DNA of 64,000 nucleotides. Source: Megalobrama amblycephala. Lineage: Eukaryota; Chordata; Actinopteri; Cypriniformes; Xenocyprididae. The notes under the pieces were generated by a model. That model saw only the letters and a list, made by a program, of their open reading frames with translations. It made no database searches and was not told the DNA's origin. The stretch's first letter is position 1. Each line of letters opens with the position of its first letter. Below are positions 32,201-47,600 of this stretch, one piece after another. Location of the stretch: positions 11,823,623 to 11,887,622 of the forward strand of contig NC_063053.1 of assembly GCF_018812025.1 (NCBI RefSeq), written 5' to 3'. A program made the position numbers and the translations under genes.

Positions 32201-35200
32201 GATAGTATGCATATTGAGACGCAGGCCATGTCTACACACCTAAATGAACTGAGTTCCTGCCATGTTATTGGATGATTAGATACTTGCATTAACGAGCAGG
32301 TGAACCAGGTGTACCTAATAAAGTGGCTGTTGAGTGAATCGCTGCGACCAAAATCACAAACTGTATAGTGGGTACTGGATTTGGTTTAAAACTTCACTAC
32401 CATTAAAAAAAAGTATGTTCTACATAGCATGAATGAAATCCAGATGCACTACATCGCCATGTTGTCATGTGAACTATGGCGTCAGTTGTGTCACTTTACT
32501 TTGATTCACAAATGCTCTCCTGTGGCCTCATGGGATAGTAAAGAGATTCATTGAATGTGCACTTTAGAATCTCAGCAGAAGTAGAGGTAATAAAGGTACT
32601 TTTTGTCCACTCTTTTATGAATTCAGACATACTACTAGACTCAGATACTGTTTTTAACATACTATATAGTATGAAAGTAGGCATATTTGGACAAAGCGTA
32701 TATTATCTTGTGCTCATTTACTAAAAAAAATATATTACGTTTGCAATTAAAAAAAAAAAAAAAATAAAAAAATGTTCCTGTGAATTTTTTTATTCATGCC
32801 TTAAAATAGCCTGAATGTAACTCTACAACCTTGCTATATTATATAAACGCGGATATATGAATATGCTAATCAGCCCCACCTCCACTCACTCGCACAAGCT
32901 CAGAGATCCACTTGGTCAACTTACTGAGGTAAACGCTGCACAACAATGGTATCGCTTTTTACAACGTCGGTCACATAACAGTAATTAATATGATTAGCGT
33001 TTTGCTTGACTACATTATCAAACAGCTGCTAATAATGTGTTTCCAATGTCAAACCATGTTATCATTCGCCATCTGAATCAGACAGCTGCCTTCTAAAAAT
33101 CAGTATCCTTAAAAACGCTTTGAACAACTCAGAACATCAGTGGAGAAAGGCATATAGTTCATCATAACAACTGTAATATACATCATACACCCACTATATT
33201 GCTAAATCTACCCGATTTTCACATCAACAGAAAAAAACACCCGGGATATATTCTCTTGAGACTCCCCTGCTTCAAAGGGGTCATGGTTAATGATATGCTA
33301 AAGCCTTCCGGCACGTTGACAAGATTGATTACAAGGTAGTTTGTGACATCACAAACACCAGCGATTTCAAACCGCATTTTTGAAACTGTCTTCAGATCAA
33401 ACCATGTGCAAATTAATATTAAAAACACCACATAGACATATAAACAACATTGATTTTCACCACAGGGGGACATTCAATTTTTAAAACATTTTAAAAAATG
33501 TTTTTTAAACATTTCAAATTGACTTGGTTTAAATAATTCCTGTATTTAAGAGAGAAAAAAAATGCCCTAAAATTACATGTTCAATATGTATTAAGTGTTA
33601 ATGAATGTGGATGATTACCGGGGGCTCTTGGAAGGGAAGAGTTTCTCCAGCTTCCCTGTATAGTAGCGCCAGTCTTTTGAGCGTTAACTCATCAGCCGTC
33701 ACCCCCTCAGCCTGCATGCGCTCATACAGAGCCTTCGCTGAGCTGAGGTCCTTATCCAAACCTGTTGAAGGTGAGGCAGAAAAACAGCTATGTTAAACAA
33801 CCAATTTTTCATTCTGCACATATCAGGCCTCATGAAATAGTGATGCTGCAGAGGTCTCTAAGTACTGAAACATGTCAAAGTTCTCACGGTAGGATGGCTA
33901 AAGTAGCCCCTCATTAGGGAACATGTGTTTGTATTAGCGAACGTGCCTCCTGTGAGTCAGTCAATGTGTTCCGCTTGCTGCATTTTTAATTGGTAGACTA
34001 TTAACTGGCTAGCTTTGCTGTGTGCCAAAACAGTGGGGTGACTCAAACAGGCCAGTGAGATGAGCACAGACTTAATGCCATTGTCCACCAGATGAAGCAT
34101 GTAGCTTTTAACAGTGATCATGTTAAAAATAAAACACTACTCAATGACAGTGGCAGAACAACATGTGCTGCTCCAAGTGAGTACAGACACAATAGCACTA
34201 ACTGTTTCTTAAAGGGTTAGTTCACCCAAAAATGAAAATTCTGTCATTAATTACTCACCCTCATGTCGTTCCACATCCGTAAGACCTTCGTTCATCTTCA
34301 GAACACAAATTAAGATATTTTTGATGAAATCCGGGAGGCATCTGACTCCACAGACAGCAATTTAACCACTACTTTTCAAGGCCCAGAAAGGTGCTAAAGA
34401 CATTGTTAAAATAGTCCACAGTCACGTTCTGACATAGAACCTGGAAGCGCTGAATGTAAACGGCGTATGAGAATGACAAAGAACAGAAGATACTGTTGAA
34501 TAAAGTCGTTATATTTGTTTTGTTATTTTGCGCACAAAAAGTATTCTTGTCGCTTCATAAAATGAAGGTTGAACCACTGTAGTCACGTGGACTATTTTAA
34601 CGATGTCTTTAGTACCTTTCAGGGCCTTGAAAGTGTTAATTATCTTGCTGTCTATGGACAAGCCATATACCTCTCAGATTTCATAAAAAATACCTTAATT
34701 TGTGTTCTGAAGATGAACGAAGGTCTTACGGGTGTGGAACTACATGAGGGTGAGTAATTAATGACAGAATTTTCATTTTTTGGTGAACTAACCATTTAAG
34801 TTGTGGTCACATTTACTTTTGTTCATTTTCACAGGCGAAATTCAGTTATTTCGCGACGGGTTCAAATTGGTCACACAGATTTGCCATGTTGACGAACAGA
34901 AAGCTGTTTGGATTTAAAATGACTTCTGTGCTTCATACATTGACATTCGCTATAGAAAACAGACCACTTTGCCTGTTAAATTTCACTAATGTGACCACAG
35001 ATTTAGATGACATCTGTACAAGAATGTCATACATACATACATACATACATAGATCGATAGAACGAACGATAGATAGAATGATAGAACGATAGAACGAACG
35101 AACGATAGAACGAACGAACGATAGATAGAATGATAGAACAATAGATAGAACGAACGAACGATAGATAGAACGATAGATAGAACGATAGATAGATAGATAG

Positions 35201-35563
35201 AATGATAGACCGATAGATAGAACGATAGAATGATAGACCGACAGATAGACCGATAGATAGAACGCTAGATAGAATGATAGATAGATAGATAGAACGATAG
35301 ATAGAACGATAGATAGAACAATAGATAGAACAATAGAACGATAGATAGAACGATAGATAGAACGATAGATAGATAGAACGATAGATAGATAGATAGAACG
35401 ATAGATAGAACGATAGAACGATAGACAGAACGATAGAACGATAGATAGATAGATAGAACGATCGATAGATAGATAGATAGAACAATAGATAGATAGATAG
35501 ATAGAACGATAGATAGAACGATAGATAGAACGATAGAACGATCGATAGATAGATAGAACGATC

Positions 35564-35639
<76 letters not shown>

Positions 35640-38600
35640 CTACCGGGTCGGCAAGATTTTATTCTTATTAAGGCTGCATTTAATTGATTAAAAAAAAAAA
35701 AAAAAAAAAAAAACAGAAATATTGTGAAATATTATTACAATTGAACAACTGTTTTCTGTTCTAATATTTTAAAATGCAATTTATTTCTGTTGACAGATGC
35801 ATTTTCTGCATCATTACTCCAGTCTTCAGTGTCACCTGATCCTTCAGAAATCATTCTAATATGATGATTTGCTGTTCAAGAAACATTTCTTCTTATCAGC
35901 TGAAAACAGTTGTACTAAATATTTTTATGGAAACAGGAACTTTTTTTCAGGACTCTTTGATGAACAGAAAGTTCAAAAGAACATTTATTTGAATATTATG
36001 TAACATTATAAATGTGTTTACTGCTATTTTTGATCAATTTAATGTGCTCCTGCTTAATGAAAGTATCAAGTTCTTAAAAAAAAAAAACCTTTTGAACAGT
36101 AGTGACTGGATATCAAACTGGAAATTAGTTTTGATACAAATGGTGGTCTTACTGTAACATTTAATCAGGTGTGAATAGATATTCTCCTTCTCTGTGAAGT
36201 CAGGAATCAGCTCAGTCAGAGTCTTGATTTTATCAGCCTATACAGGAAGGAAAATAGAGTGCATCTTTATTCACAATCTGTGTGACACCGCTATTGTGCT
36301 TAATTTTGTGGAATAACTATGTGCATACATTTCATGAACGTTTAGAGCATGAAGGCTAGAACAAACTGGGTTTGTTTACCTGTCCCGGCTGCTGAGCTGC
36401 TCGTAGCATGTATGTGAACATTACGTCCTTCTGCTCGTTGATAGCCGCACAGCGCTAAAGCAAAGAAACACAAGAGACCTTAAAAACTCTCAACACGAAC
36501 ATTTACCGCATATCATAAGGTGTGTGTTTACATGCACGCACTGCATCTGCCCTTGAGCAAAACATAACCCTGGGTATAAAAACAACTGCTTGTATTTCCT
36601 GTATGCACACAGCATGCAGTTAAAAGAAGGCATGGAGGTGTGTGTAACAGCATGATGGGAGTATGTGTTTTTGAATGTATCCATCTTTCATTACATCCTT
36701 TAGCACTCAGTGCAGCGCTCTATAGTTGAGGGTTAATTATACAGCTAATAAGGGAGTCAGGCAAATAACCACTTATTTCTTTATGAAAATTAAAATGTAC
36801 AGTGTCTGCCCAATTTAAAGTACAATTATCTACACTTAGCCGTATAAAGGCTTTGAATTGCATCGGCGTGCTCCTGGGCTTTCAAGCGCCGGTGTGCAAT
36901 TTTCACACTATTTAATCAGGACAATATAACACAAGTTAAATGAAGGCACAGTGAATTCTGGAAGGGTAAACTGTGCTGTACAGAAACTGTAGGTCTTGAG
37001 AAGACTCAACAACCTTGAGCAGCTTTGTCACAAAGGAGGAAGTTAGCAGGTACGAAGAAATCAGGTCTTTTATGGATATTGTGGGTACCTTTAAAGCAAA
37101 CATGGACTAAACTAAACATTTTTATTTGCTATTCAAGTCACATGCATTTGTGGCATAATAGCAATTTTATAAATCATGTTATAGGCATTTACGATGTCTC
37201 AAACGAGAATGGTGAAGCCTGTATTATAAAGCACTTAAATGTGCTGCATGTGTTATTTGAGCTGTAAAGTTTTCAAAAATTTCCAGTCCGTCCATTTTTT
37301 CCATTTCCAATTGTTCCAAAGAGTTGAAACTGGATTACATAGTTTTAGTTAGTTATATGTTAAAACAAGGTTTAAAGGGACAGTTCACAAAAAAGTTAAA
37401 ACTGTCATTTACTCACCCAAAACCGTAAAACTTTTTGTTCATAAGTTAAACAAACAAATAAAGATATTTATGAATCTTGAGAGATTTTTTTTCTTCCATT
37501 GAAACTCTATGTAACCAAAGCTTTCAAGCTTCAGAAAGGTCATAAAGACATTGTAACAGTAATGGATATTTAAATATGGGTAACAGCAATTTCACCGTAC
37601 TTGCTTGATGCACGAGAACAAACCTCACACATCAAGTGAGCATGTTTGAGCTTCCATTTACCATATTTGTTGAGCTCAATGTACTGTATGTGTGTGGATC
37701 AATCTTTTTATGTTAATGAAAGCCCAAATTAAATCTGTTCATCATTTAAGACTTGGATTAAACCTCTTGATTTATACGGATTCATTTTATGACCTCTTTT
37801 TAAAACATGAAACTTCTTCCTGGAATGGATTTTCAATGGAGGGGCAGAAATCTCTCAGATTTCATTAAAAATATCTTCATTTGTGCTTCCAAGATGAACG
37901 AAAATCTTATGGGTTTGGAATGACATGAATGTGATTTTTGGATAAACTATGCTTTTAAGCCTTGTCAAAACATTAAAATACACTCCAACCACATTTAAGC
38001 CTAGCTCCCTTTACTTCCATTGCAAACTCTTTACTCTAACCACAATTTTTCCCTTCGTTGAAAATAATTTTCTGTCGCCCTCAAGATTACACCACAAACT
38101 CTGATATAGTAAAGATTAATTTGTATTTAACCCAGTAAATGTCTGAGATGCTTTGAAAACGTCTGAATCATCCTGTCTTGTGTGTGTTGGTATGTGTCTT
38201 TTGAAACTGCTGGACTGCCCTGCGCTTTCTCTGGGTTCAGCGACAATGAGGTCACATTACAAGCCAATCGTGAAGGCTGTGCGTTTCTCTTGCATCTGCT
38301 GAATTAAAAGCCGAGGGGCCTGGGAGGCTTTTAACAGGCTGCTATATTAAAATGAACGGAGGCTGAGGTGGGCAGAGTGCCTTCACGACAATCGGAGCAA
38401 TTAAAACTGCAGCCCAGCAGCTTCACTCCTGAGAGTTACTCTCTGATGCGATTCACAACACCTACATCACGACGAACAAGACCAAACCGAATATGCTGAT
38501 CTAAGACAAAAAAAAAAAAAAAATCATCTTTTGATATTTAGCATTCCATCTCAGGGACACTGTGAGCTAAGCTTCCTGTTATTTCGACATCTCAAAGGAT

Positions 38601-41600
38601 TTTACTCACTCCTGGGTTTAGTGGTACCTTAATGCAGCCATTTTGTTCCTCAACTCGCTAAAGTGCTTTTTGAAAAAGGGAGGAAAGATCTTGTACAAGA
38701 GGATCTAAGCAAGTAAAAACGACTGAATGATTAAAATATGAGACAGCAAGAGGTCAAAAAGAGCAGCGTTCACTTGAGTTGGAATTGTGGTTAGCAAAAG
38801 GGTCAGCTAGTTTCAATACCAACTCAAATTAGATTCAGCAATTTAGCAAGGTCACAGAGTCCGCATGCACATCTTGGTTTGTGAGAGACGGTACCTGCTG
38901 GAGGAACTTGGCCTCTTCTGTCCTGCCCGTGTCCAAGTAAATCAGGAAGAGGTCTGTAGCGGCTCTGTAGGAGGCAAAGTGATTGCAAAGCCTTTCTGCC
39001 ATGGCACTCACTGGACATAAAGAGAGATGTCAATCAATCACATGCTTACACGGTGATTACTATGTTACAACACATCAGTGGGTGCTCTAATGTTTCTCCA
39101 AACCAGAAACTCACAAACAAGAGCTAGAAGTCAGTTCAGAAGTACTCAAATAACTCACTGTGTATCAGTAGTTCTCAACCTTTTTCTACACTCTGTGATC
39201 CAATCAATTTCTAAATGACCAAAACTGGTCCTGCTCCACATTTTTTTCTCATTCAAGTCATTTCAGTCGGATGTATCAAAATAGGGGAGAAAACTTGCTT
39301 GCAATTTCCATATCATGATTTTAACTAGGGGTGTCAAAAAAATTTAAAAAAAAATTAAATAATGAAAACTATAGGAGATTTTGAGAAGAACTGTATGTTC
39401 TTCAATAAAAACTGTTGTTGATGGGACAGATTAAAACAGGAATTATAAACACTTTTTTGGAAGTTGAGGTCCCCTGGTTGAGAACCACTGATATAGATGA
39501 AGAGGTGGTGTGTGGGTCTCACATTTATCTAGTGCAGCATCATTGTTGGCATCTAGAACTTTGCGGAAGACAAAAGAAATACTGGTGTTCTGATTCTCTG
39601 TGTTCTGTGTGTAAACGGACTCCAACAGCTCCACCGCACTGTCAATGTCCCCACTGCAGAGGGAAAAAGGAGAGTTCATAGTGTTAGAGATTTAAACAAA
39701 CCTCTTTATATCAGGTTTCTTAGGGACTTTATATATTAAATAATTATATATATATATATTATTATATATATATAACCACAGATACTGCATGTGAGATTTA
39801 GCTTAAAGGGTTAGTAGCTTAAATAGCTTAGGGTTACATAGCTTAAAGGGTTAGTACACTGATTGATTTGTGCTCCGATGCTTCCTGAAGCAGTGTTTTG
39901 AAATCGGCCATCACTATATAAGTCGTTATTTTGTTTTTTTTGGCGCACCAAAAATATTCTCGTCACTTTATAATATTAATATTGAACCACTGTACCTCAC
40001 ATGAACTGATTTAAATATGTTTTTAGTACCTTTATGGATCTTGAGAGAGGAAATGTCATTGCTCCCTATGGAGGCCTCACTGAGCCATCGGATTTCAACT
40101 AAAATATCTTAATTTGTGTTCCGAAGATTAACGAAGGTCTTACAGGTGTGGAACGGCATGAGGGTAAGTAATAAATGACAGAATTTTCATTTTTGGGTGA
40201 ACTAACCCTTTAAATACTTTATGAACACTGCAAAGAGCATCTCCATGTTGACCACCAATGGGCGGCAACCATGTCATAAATTCATCATCTTCCAGCCACT
40301 TTTGTTGGAGTGAACCGGCCGGAGGCAATTACTAAACTGGATCCACATGTCCATCACACCAATATACATATTTTGTGACAGCAAATCATAGGTATTAATT
40401 ATAAGGGCTATATTCAAAACAAGTATATAAATATACGTATAATAAGTATATTAAAATTTTTGGTCAAAACTATTCAAAAAATTTTAATGTAGGAATAAAA
40501 TTGAATGCTTTTTAATGCAATTTAAGGCCCTAATTTTCACAAAATTCACTTAATGAGTCTTCAATCCCCCACAGAAACTGTTTAAATATATACCTTTGGT
40601 CCTAACTCCAAGTATTTAATTCATACTCAACTAGTTTTAGGATTATTCTTCTTGAATGAACAAGAAAACATACTTTTACAGTTCAAACTAAAAGGCAGGC
40701 AGAAAAAAGCAAGCCATGGGAAAATTTTCATTCCATTTCTGCCTCCCCTCCATCCCCCAACTTTCATTTACAGAACTGTAAGTGCATAAAACTTTCATTG
40801 GCCACATTAATATTCCCAGCCCAGCCATCGATTGTCATTCTTCGCCATTCCCAAAGTCTTGAGACATTGTAGGACAGCGGAAGAGCTAAGCGTTCCTCAC
40901 GGCTGATTGGGCAGCTTCCCAGTTCACCCAGCTTCATCCTGTCGGGGTGAACTCTGACCCCCGGGCGGACATAAGCAACAGTGACACGTGTGCTGTATGC
41001 AGCTGAGCCAAGCTGACTGGTTAAAAGGCAAGATAGGGGCTCCGGAAGCCGGGCACCACATTAGTATGGCCCATTGTGAATTATTCAGACTACACAGTCA
41101 TAGCCATCACAGCAGATTTGAGCCTTTAATAATAATGGGGGAAGAGGGGTGAAGAGGATGGAGGAAAGGTAAGATGAAAGAACAGGAAGATGAAATTGAG
41201 GTGGAAGAAAAGGCCATATGAGCGGGCGGTCCTTTGTTACACAACAAACCTTTGATGACACCAATTTAGTCAAGGTCAAACCACTAAAAGGTCACATTTC
41301 ATGGTATTTACAGAAACAAGGGTGCTTCATTGTTCTTTTCATGCATTTGTTTTCGCAAAAATAACTAAGAAAAGTTTGTGCGGGTAGAATCTAATCTCAC
41401 CCGCCAGACAGTCTGCTAGTGCTCCCTTTGTTAGAAACACTGAGCATGTAGTTCAAAGTTTCTCAGATAACAATACAATGCAATCAAGTTTTTGTCATAG
41501 TCAATCACAGTGTTAACCTCTATGTCATCTGTGTTCCTCCAGCTGCAAGGTATGTGGTGCCAGTTTTTGCTGCATTTAGTTTTACTGTGCATCCAGTTTA

Positions 41601-44600
41601 AAAACATCTGAACGAATGCTCATCTCAAGTACTGTAAGCCTTGCTTTAATAACCAAGCCAACAAATAAGAAGATCTTTGAGTCTTGTAGCTACATATAGA
41701 TTTTGGTGCATGGAATTGCTGCTGTGATGACAGGGTGTTGTAGGTGGTTGCCTCCACAAGTGTCTATTGATATTCTGGTCATTATGGTTCATGTCCCAAT
41801 TTACAGGGTTCCAACACCTTTTGACCAATGAATTGCAATGGTTTTTCAATTGACTTGTCAAGCTGTTTCTAATTACTGGCCTAAAATTTTTGGTACCTTG
41901 AAAACTGTCCATGTCTTTTAAAGATTTTGTTCATTTGCATGTGCTTTCTGTGAAAATCAGCCTGAATTTAAAACCTCCCAGATATTTTTTTGCTTTTCTA
42001 TGGTATTTTATATTACAATAATATTTCAAAATATTACAGTTTTTACTGTATTTTTGGTTGAATAAATGCAGCCTTGGTGAGCATAAGAGACTTCTTTCCA
42101 AAACATTAAAACATTTTTTACAGACTCCACACTTTTGAACTGTAGAGTAAAAGCCTGTTCACACAAAGAACGATAACTATAACGATAAAACTAATGCACA
42201 ACATCATTCTGTTTCTTCTAAGTGTGCTGTAATTTTGTCATCTGCCATTTTAAATACTCAAGCTCTTTGAAGCAGAATGGATTCTGATTGGTTGTCAATA
42301 TTTGTATTAATCATCAGCTGGAAAAAATCATTCTGAAAGTGATTCCAACGATATTGTTTCTCTGTGCTGTCATCACTATGGTTGTGGTGTGGACTCTGCT
42401 ATTCTTTTATATTTAGAACAATATCTTTATGGTTATCATTCTTGGTGTGAACGGGCCTTGAAGGGTTAGTTCACCCAAAAATGGAATTTATGTAATTTAT
42501 TACTCACCCTCATGTCATTCTACACCCGTAAGACCTTCGTGACTTTGGCAGTTACATACCCGAACCAAACCACTGATTCGAAACAAAAGATTCGTAAAGC
42601 TTCGAAGCAGTGTTTTGAAATCAGCCATCACTAGATATTGTTGAAAAGTCATTATTTAGTTTTTTTGGTGCACAAAAAGTATTCTCGTCGCTTCATAATA
42701 TTAAGGTTGAACCACTGTACTCACATGAACTGTTTTAGGGTGCGTTCACACTTGTAGTTGGGTTTGTTTGGTTCATTTGGTCCAGACCAAAAAAGAAAAA
42801 AAAAACATTTAGTCCTAGTCCGATTAGCGTTCAGACTGGCAATTTTATCACCGAACCAAAAGATGCCGAAACTAAAGGCATAGGGATATATTCATAACCT
42901 GATTGGTCAGATTTTATGACGTATTGCCTATTTTGAGACGGAACTTACCAAACAATGCTGTGTGCTGAGGTAAACGCGGTCGTTGTGTGTGCGTAGCCTG
43001 CATGGGATGGTATTTTGGCCAGCTGGGAACTCGTGAAGAGCTTATAAAATGTGTAAAGCAGTCAAAACAGCGGCGGGAATTCAGCCGTCACGTGGAGACA
43101 CGCGTCTGATGCCTGTGATGGGCAAACTCGCGACTATGACGAGAAAAACCGATATGCATGAGGATTCTGTCCTTTTTAGGGTCTCATCTTCCTGTTTTTG
43201 GTTCGTTTACATGTCTTTGGTCTATGTTGTGTTCATATATCATTCGAACCGCACCAGAGTTCTTTGAGCGGACCGAGACCCATCTTTTCAGCGGTCTCGG
43301 TCCCTTTGTTTGGTGCGCACCAGGGTTCGGATGGCAGCGTTCACACACGCTCAAATGAACCGCACTAACAGCAATCGCACCAGGGTTCGTTTTAATCGAA
43401 CCAAACATGCCAAGTGTGAATGCACCCTTAAATATGTTTTTAGTACCTTTCTGGGCATCTGAAAGTGTTAATTATCTTGCTGGCAATGGAGGCCTCACTG
43501 AGCCATCGAATTTAATCAAAAATATCTTAATTTGTGTTCTGAAGATGAACAAAGGTCTTACGGGTGTAGAACGACATGAGAGTGAGTAATTAATGACAGG
43601 ATTTTCGTTTTTGGGTGAACGAACCCTTTAAAGATTATGAATATTTCAACAGTTTTATTCACTATCAAACATAAATTGAAAAATAGATTGCTCAAAAAAA
43701 TAAATAATAGCAATATTTTTCATCAACAAGCTGCACCATGTGAGGTATTCCATTCACGTCCAGATTACAAACAGTGAAGAACAAGTTGTGATCCCTTGAG
43801 GTAACTTCTAAACACCTTTATGATCAATAATAGTGATGCTTGTCTTAGCAAAACAAAACAAACAAACAAAAAAAAAACTTACTTTTTAATATGAGCGAGA
43901 GCAGTATTGTTGACAAATAACATGCTGGACAGCTTGACGGAGCCTAAAGTCTTCACCAAGGCCTCCACTCCCTGGATGTCCTGTGTGTTTCCCTCACTAG
44001 CGAGACCCTGAACCAGTCGAGTGATGGCCAACTGACTGGGCACCTGGTCAGCCTGTAACATGCCCTTAAAAATCTCCATGGCATCTGTGAGCAGGGACAG
44101 ATCATGTGGTCAGGTTTAATAAAACAAAGCCCAGGAAAAAACCTAGACAATCCACAGTATTCATCACGAATTGCTGAACTGAGAGAACAAATCAACTTTT
44201 GTACTCACCTTTCATCTGGCATCTCTTCACTTGAGAGATGATGAGTAGGTTGTTGGCAATGTCACTTAAACTGAACCTAGGAATATGATCAGCGGCACTG
44301 AGAAGACAAAAGGAAGATGGGTACTGGTTGAACAACTGTAATTTGTGAAATAGCTAAGTGTTTTGTAGAATCAGCTGTATTTATGAATAATACATAATGT
44401 TGTTTTATGCATGTTGACGCTGAGAGCCATTTCTTCACTGGTCAGCCTAAAATTGTGTGCATGCAAGTGTGTGAGACTGAACAAATCCAACAAATCTCGA
44501 TCCACTCTCCCCGTTCATGTTCCCCTCCTCCGTCACTTAAACCTCAATCAAAGTCTTCTTTTTTTATTACCCTCACTGGCCAGATTAATCCAGCCGTCCA

Positions 44601-47600
44601 ATTGAGCATCAGCCGCCGCTCCTTATCTCCACGGCGACCGGCCAACAGCCGCTCACACAGCAGATTGGCCCAGCGACCATAGTCAGAGTTACTCTTATCA
44701 ATCCTAAGAAAATCCTTGTGTCCTTCTCCTTACTCTCGTCTAGTCCTCTTAAGTGCTGGACAATCCCATCCCTCGCTTCTCTGCTCCATTCCAAATCCCC
44801 TTAATCTGTCCTTAAAGCACCCCGCTAGGCCAAGACCAATGTCCTGCCAAACATCTGCTTGGAGTCCACCACACACATATGCACACCTTCTAAGCAATAA
44901 ACACACTACATATGATTTTTGAAGGATCATGTGACATTAAAGACTGGAGTAATGAAGTGATGGCTGCTGAACATTCAGCTTTGAATTTTTCACATTTTAA
45001 AATATATTAAAACAGAAAAGTCATATTTCAAAAATGTTCCAACTATGTCACTTATGAATTCTCATTTTAGTTAAGATGGTGCCTATGAAAGCAGCTTGTC
45101 TATGGACAGCAATGAAGCTCACTAGGATTTGAAACAGCAGAATTTACTGACTGGATGTTTATATGCAGGGCTTGACATTAACTTTTTTGCTCACCAAAAA
45201 CTATGGCTAGTGGTTTTCCAAAGTTACTAGCCACTCAGCATTTTCATAGTCCACAATTTTTATTTCCGATACCATGGGGAAAAACTGATATACAGATATT
45301 TTTAATATTATCTCATAATTTGGCAGCAGGTACAGGTGCTGGTCATATAATTAAAATATCATCAAAAAGTTGATTTATTTCACTAATTCCATTCAAAAAG
45401 TGAAACTTGTATATTATATTCATTCATTACACACAGACTGATATAGGGCTGGACGACTATGGCCTAAAATCAAAAATTGAACATTTTACCTCGATTACGA
45501 TTATTGAACGATTATTTTATTTCTGATTTTTTTGCCCTCATAGTTCACTGACAAGGTTTGTACTGTAAATAGCCTATGATTGACTATTAAGGTGGGATAT
45601 TTTTTTTCCTGTTGAAAGAGTGATCTGACATCATAGCTCACTATCAGCAGTTATTTTATCTATGGTTTGTAACATTTCTTACAGGTTTCTGCTCGTTGTA
45701 AATCAGATAAAGATAAATTAGCACAGTACCAGTAGTGATTGCGTGTGTGAATTAGTCATACCATCTCTCTATTAATTGTGAAGCTGTGGGTTGTAAATAG
45801 TTCCTTCAAAAGTAGAAAAAATAGATGCTATAACTTTTGAGTTTCTAAGCTATTTTAGTGATAAATCACAGGACAGCGCTGACAACAAGTTTCTGCGTTC
45901 CTCTGTGTGCGCGCGATCTTCACGTTTTGCGCAGCTGTTTGTATGAGTGTTCGTGCCACATGCAGCTGCGCGAGCGCGGCATAGATATATGTATATAGCT
46001 ATGCGAGCGCGGTAGCTCGATATAATAATACACATCCGATCGTCTAATCGCTTGAATGTCCAAACCATAAAACAAATACAACTGACAAAGTTTAGTCAAG
46101 ACGCAAGGCTCACCGCCATCACTATGTGTTGAACCGGCGTTCACCTCCGTGTTTAGCTTTTATGCCACTGACTGGACTGGGCGGAGTCACGTGGCTACAC
46201 ACGCAGTTATGTTTTTAAGGGGGAAGTATTAACAGGACTAAAAAACCGAAATAACCGACATGGGAAAATTACGTCCGTTAGAGGTTCTGAATTTCGGTTT
46301 CGATTACTTTTCGATTAATCGTCCAGCCCTAGACTGATATATTTCAAATGTTTATTTCTTTTAATTTTGATGATTATAACTGACAACTAAGGAAAATCCC
46401 AAATTCAGTATCTCAGAAAATTAAAATATATTATAAAAAGGTTCAATATTGAAGACACCTGGTGCTACACTCTAATCAGCTAATTAACTCAAAACACCTG
46501 CAAAGGCCTTTAAATGGTCTCTCAGTCCAGTTCTGTAGGCTACACAATCATGGGGAAGACTGCTGACTTGACAGTTGTCCAAAAGACGACCATTGACACC
46601 TTGCACAAGGAGGGCATGACACAAAAGGTCATTGCAAAAAAGGCTGGCTGTTCACAGAGCTCTGTGTCCAAGCACATTAATAGAGAGGCGAAGGGAAGGA
46701 AAAGATGTGGTAGAAAAAAAGTGTACAAGCAATAGGGATAACCTCACCCTGGAGAGGATTGTGAAACAAAACCCATTCAAAAATGTGGGGGAGATTCACA
46801 AAGAGTGGACTGCAGCTGGAGTCAGTGCTTCAAGAACCACTACGCACAGACGTATGCAAGACATGGGTTTCAGCTGTCGCATTCCTTGTGTCAAGCCACT
46901 CTTGAACAACTGACAGCGTCAGAAGCGTCTTGCCTGGGCTAAAGACAAAAAGGACTGGACTGCTGCCGAGTGGTCCAAAGTTATGTTCTCTGATGAAAGT
47001 AAATTTTGCATTTCCTTTGGAAATCAGGGTCCCAGAGTCTGGAGGAAGAGAGGAGAGGCACACAATCCACGTTGCTTGAGGTCCAGTGTAAAGTTTCCAC
47101 AGTCAGTGATGGTTTGGGGTGCCATGTCATCTGCTGGTGTTGGTCCACTGTGTTTTCTGAGGTCCCAGGTCAACGTAGCCGTATACCAGGAAGTTTTAGA
47201 GCACTACATGCTTCCTGCTGCTGACCAACTTTATGGAGATGCAGATTTCATTTTCCAACAGTACTTGGCACCTGCACACAGTGCCAAAGCTACCAGTACC
47301 CTATTGTGAAGAGGAAGATGCGATATGCCAGACCCAACAATGCAGAAGAGCTGAAGGCCACTATCAGAACAACCTGGGCTCTCATAACACCTGAGCAGTG
47401 CCACAGACTGATCGACTCCATGCCACGCCGCATTGCTGCAGTAATTCAGGCAAAATGAGCCCCAACTAAGTATTGAGTACAGTACATGCTCATACTTTTC
47501 ATGTTCATACTTTTCAGTTGGCCAAGATTTCTAAAAATCCTTTCTTTGTATTAAGTAATATTCTAATTTTGGGATTTTCCTTAGTTGTCAGTTATAATCA

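Noticed and set aside
32850..33600. Possible exon or regulatory block in the lrpprc intron
   Set aside because: The sequence looks like a dispersed repeat, with no family match and no consistent splice frame.
35027..35485. 152-aa minus-strand frame, the longest near the GATA array
   Set aside because: It is a translation of the 4-bp microsatellite (Tyr/Leu/Ser/Ile/Arg only).
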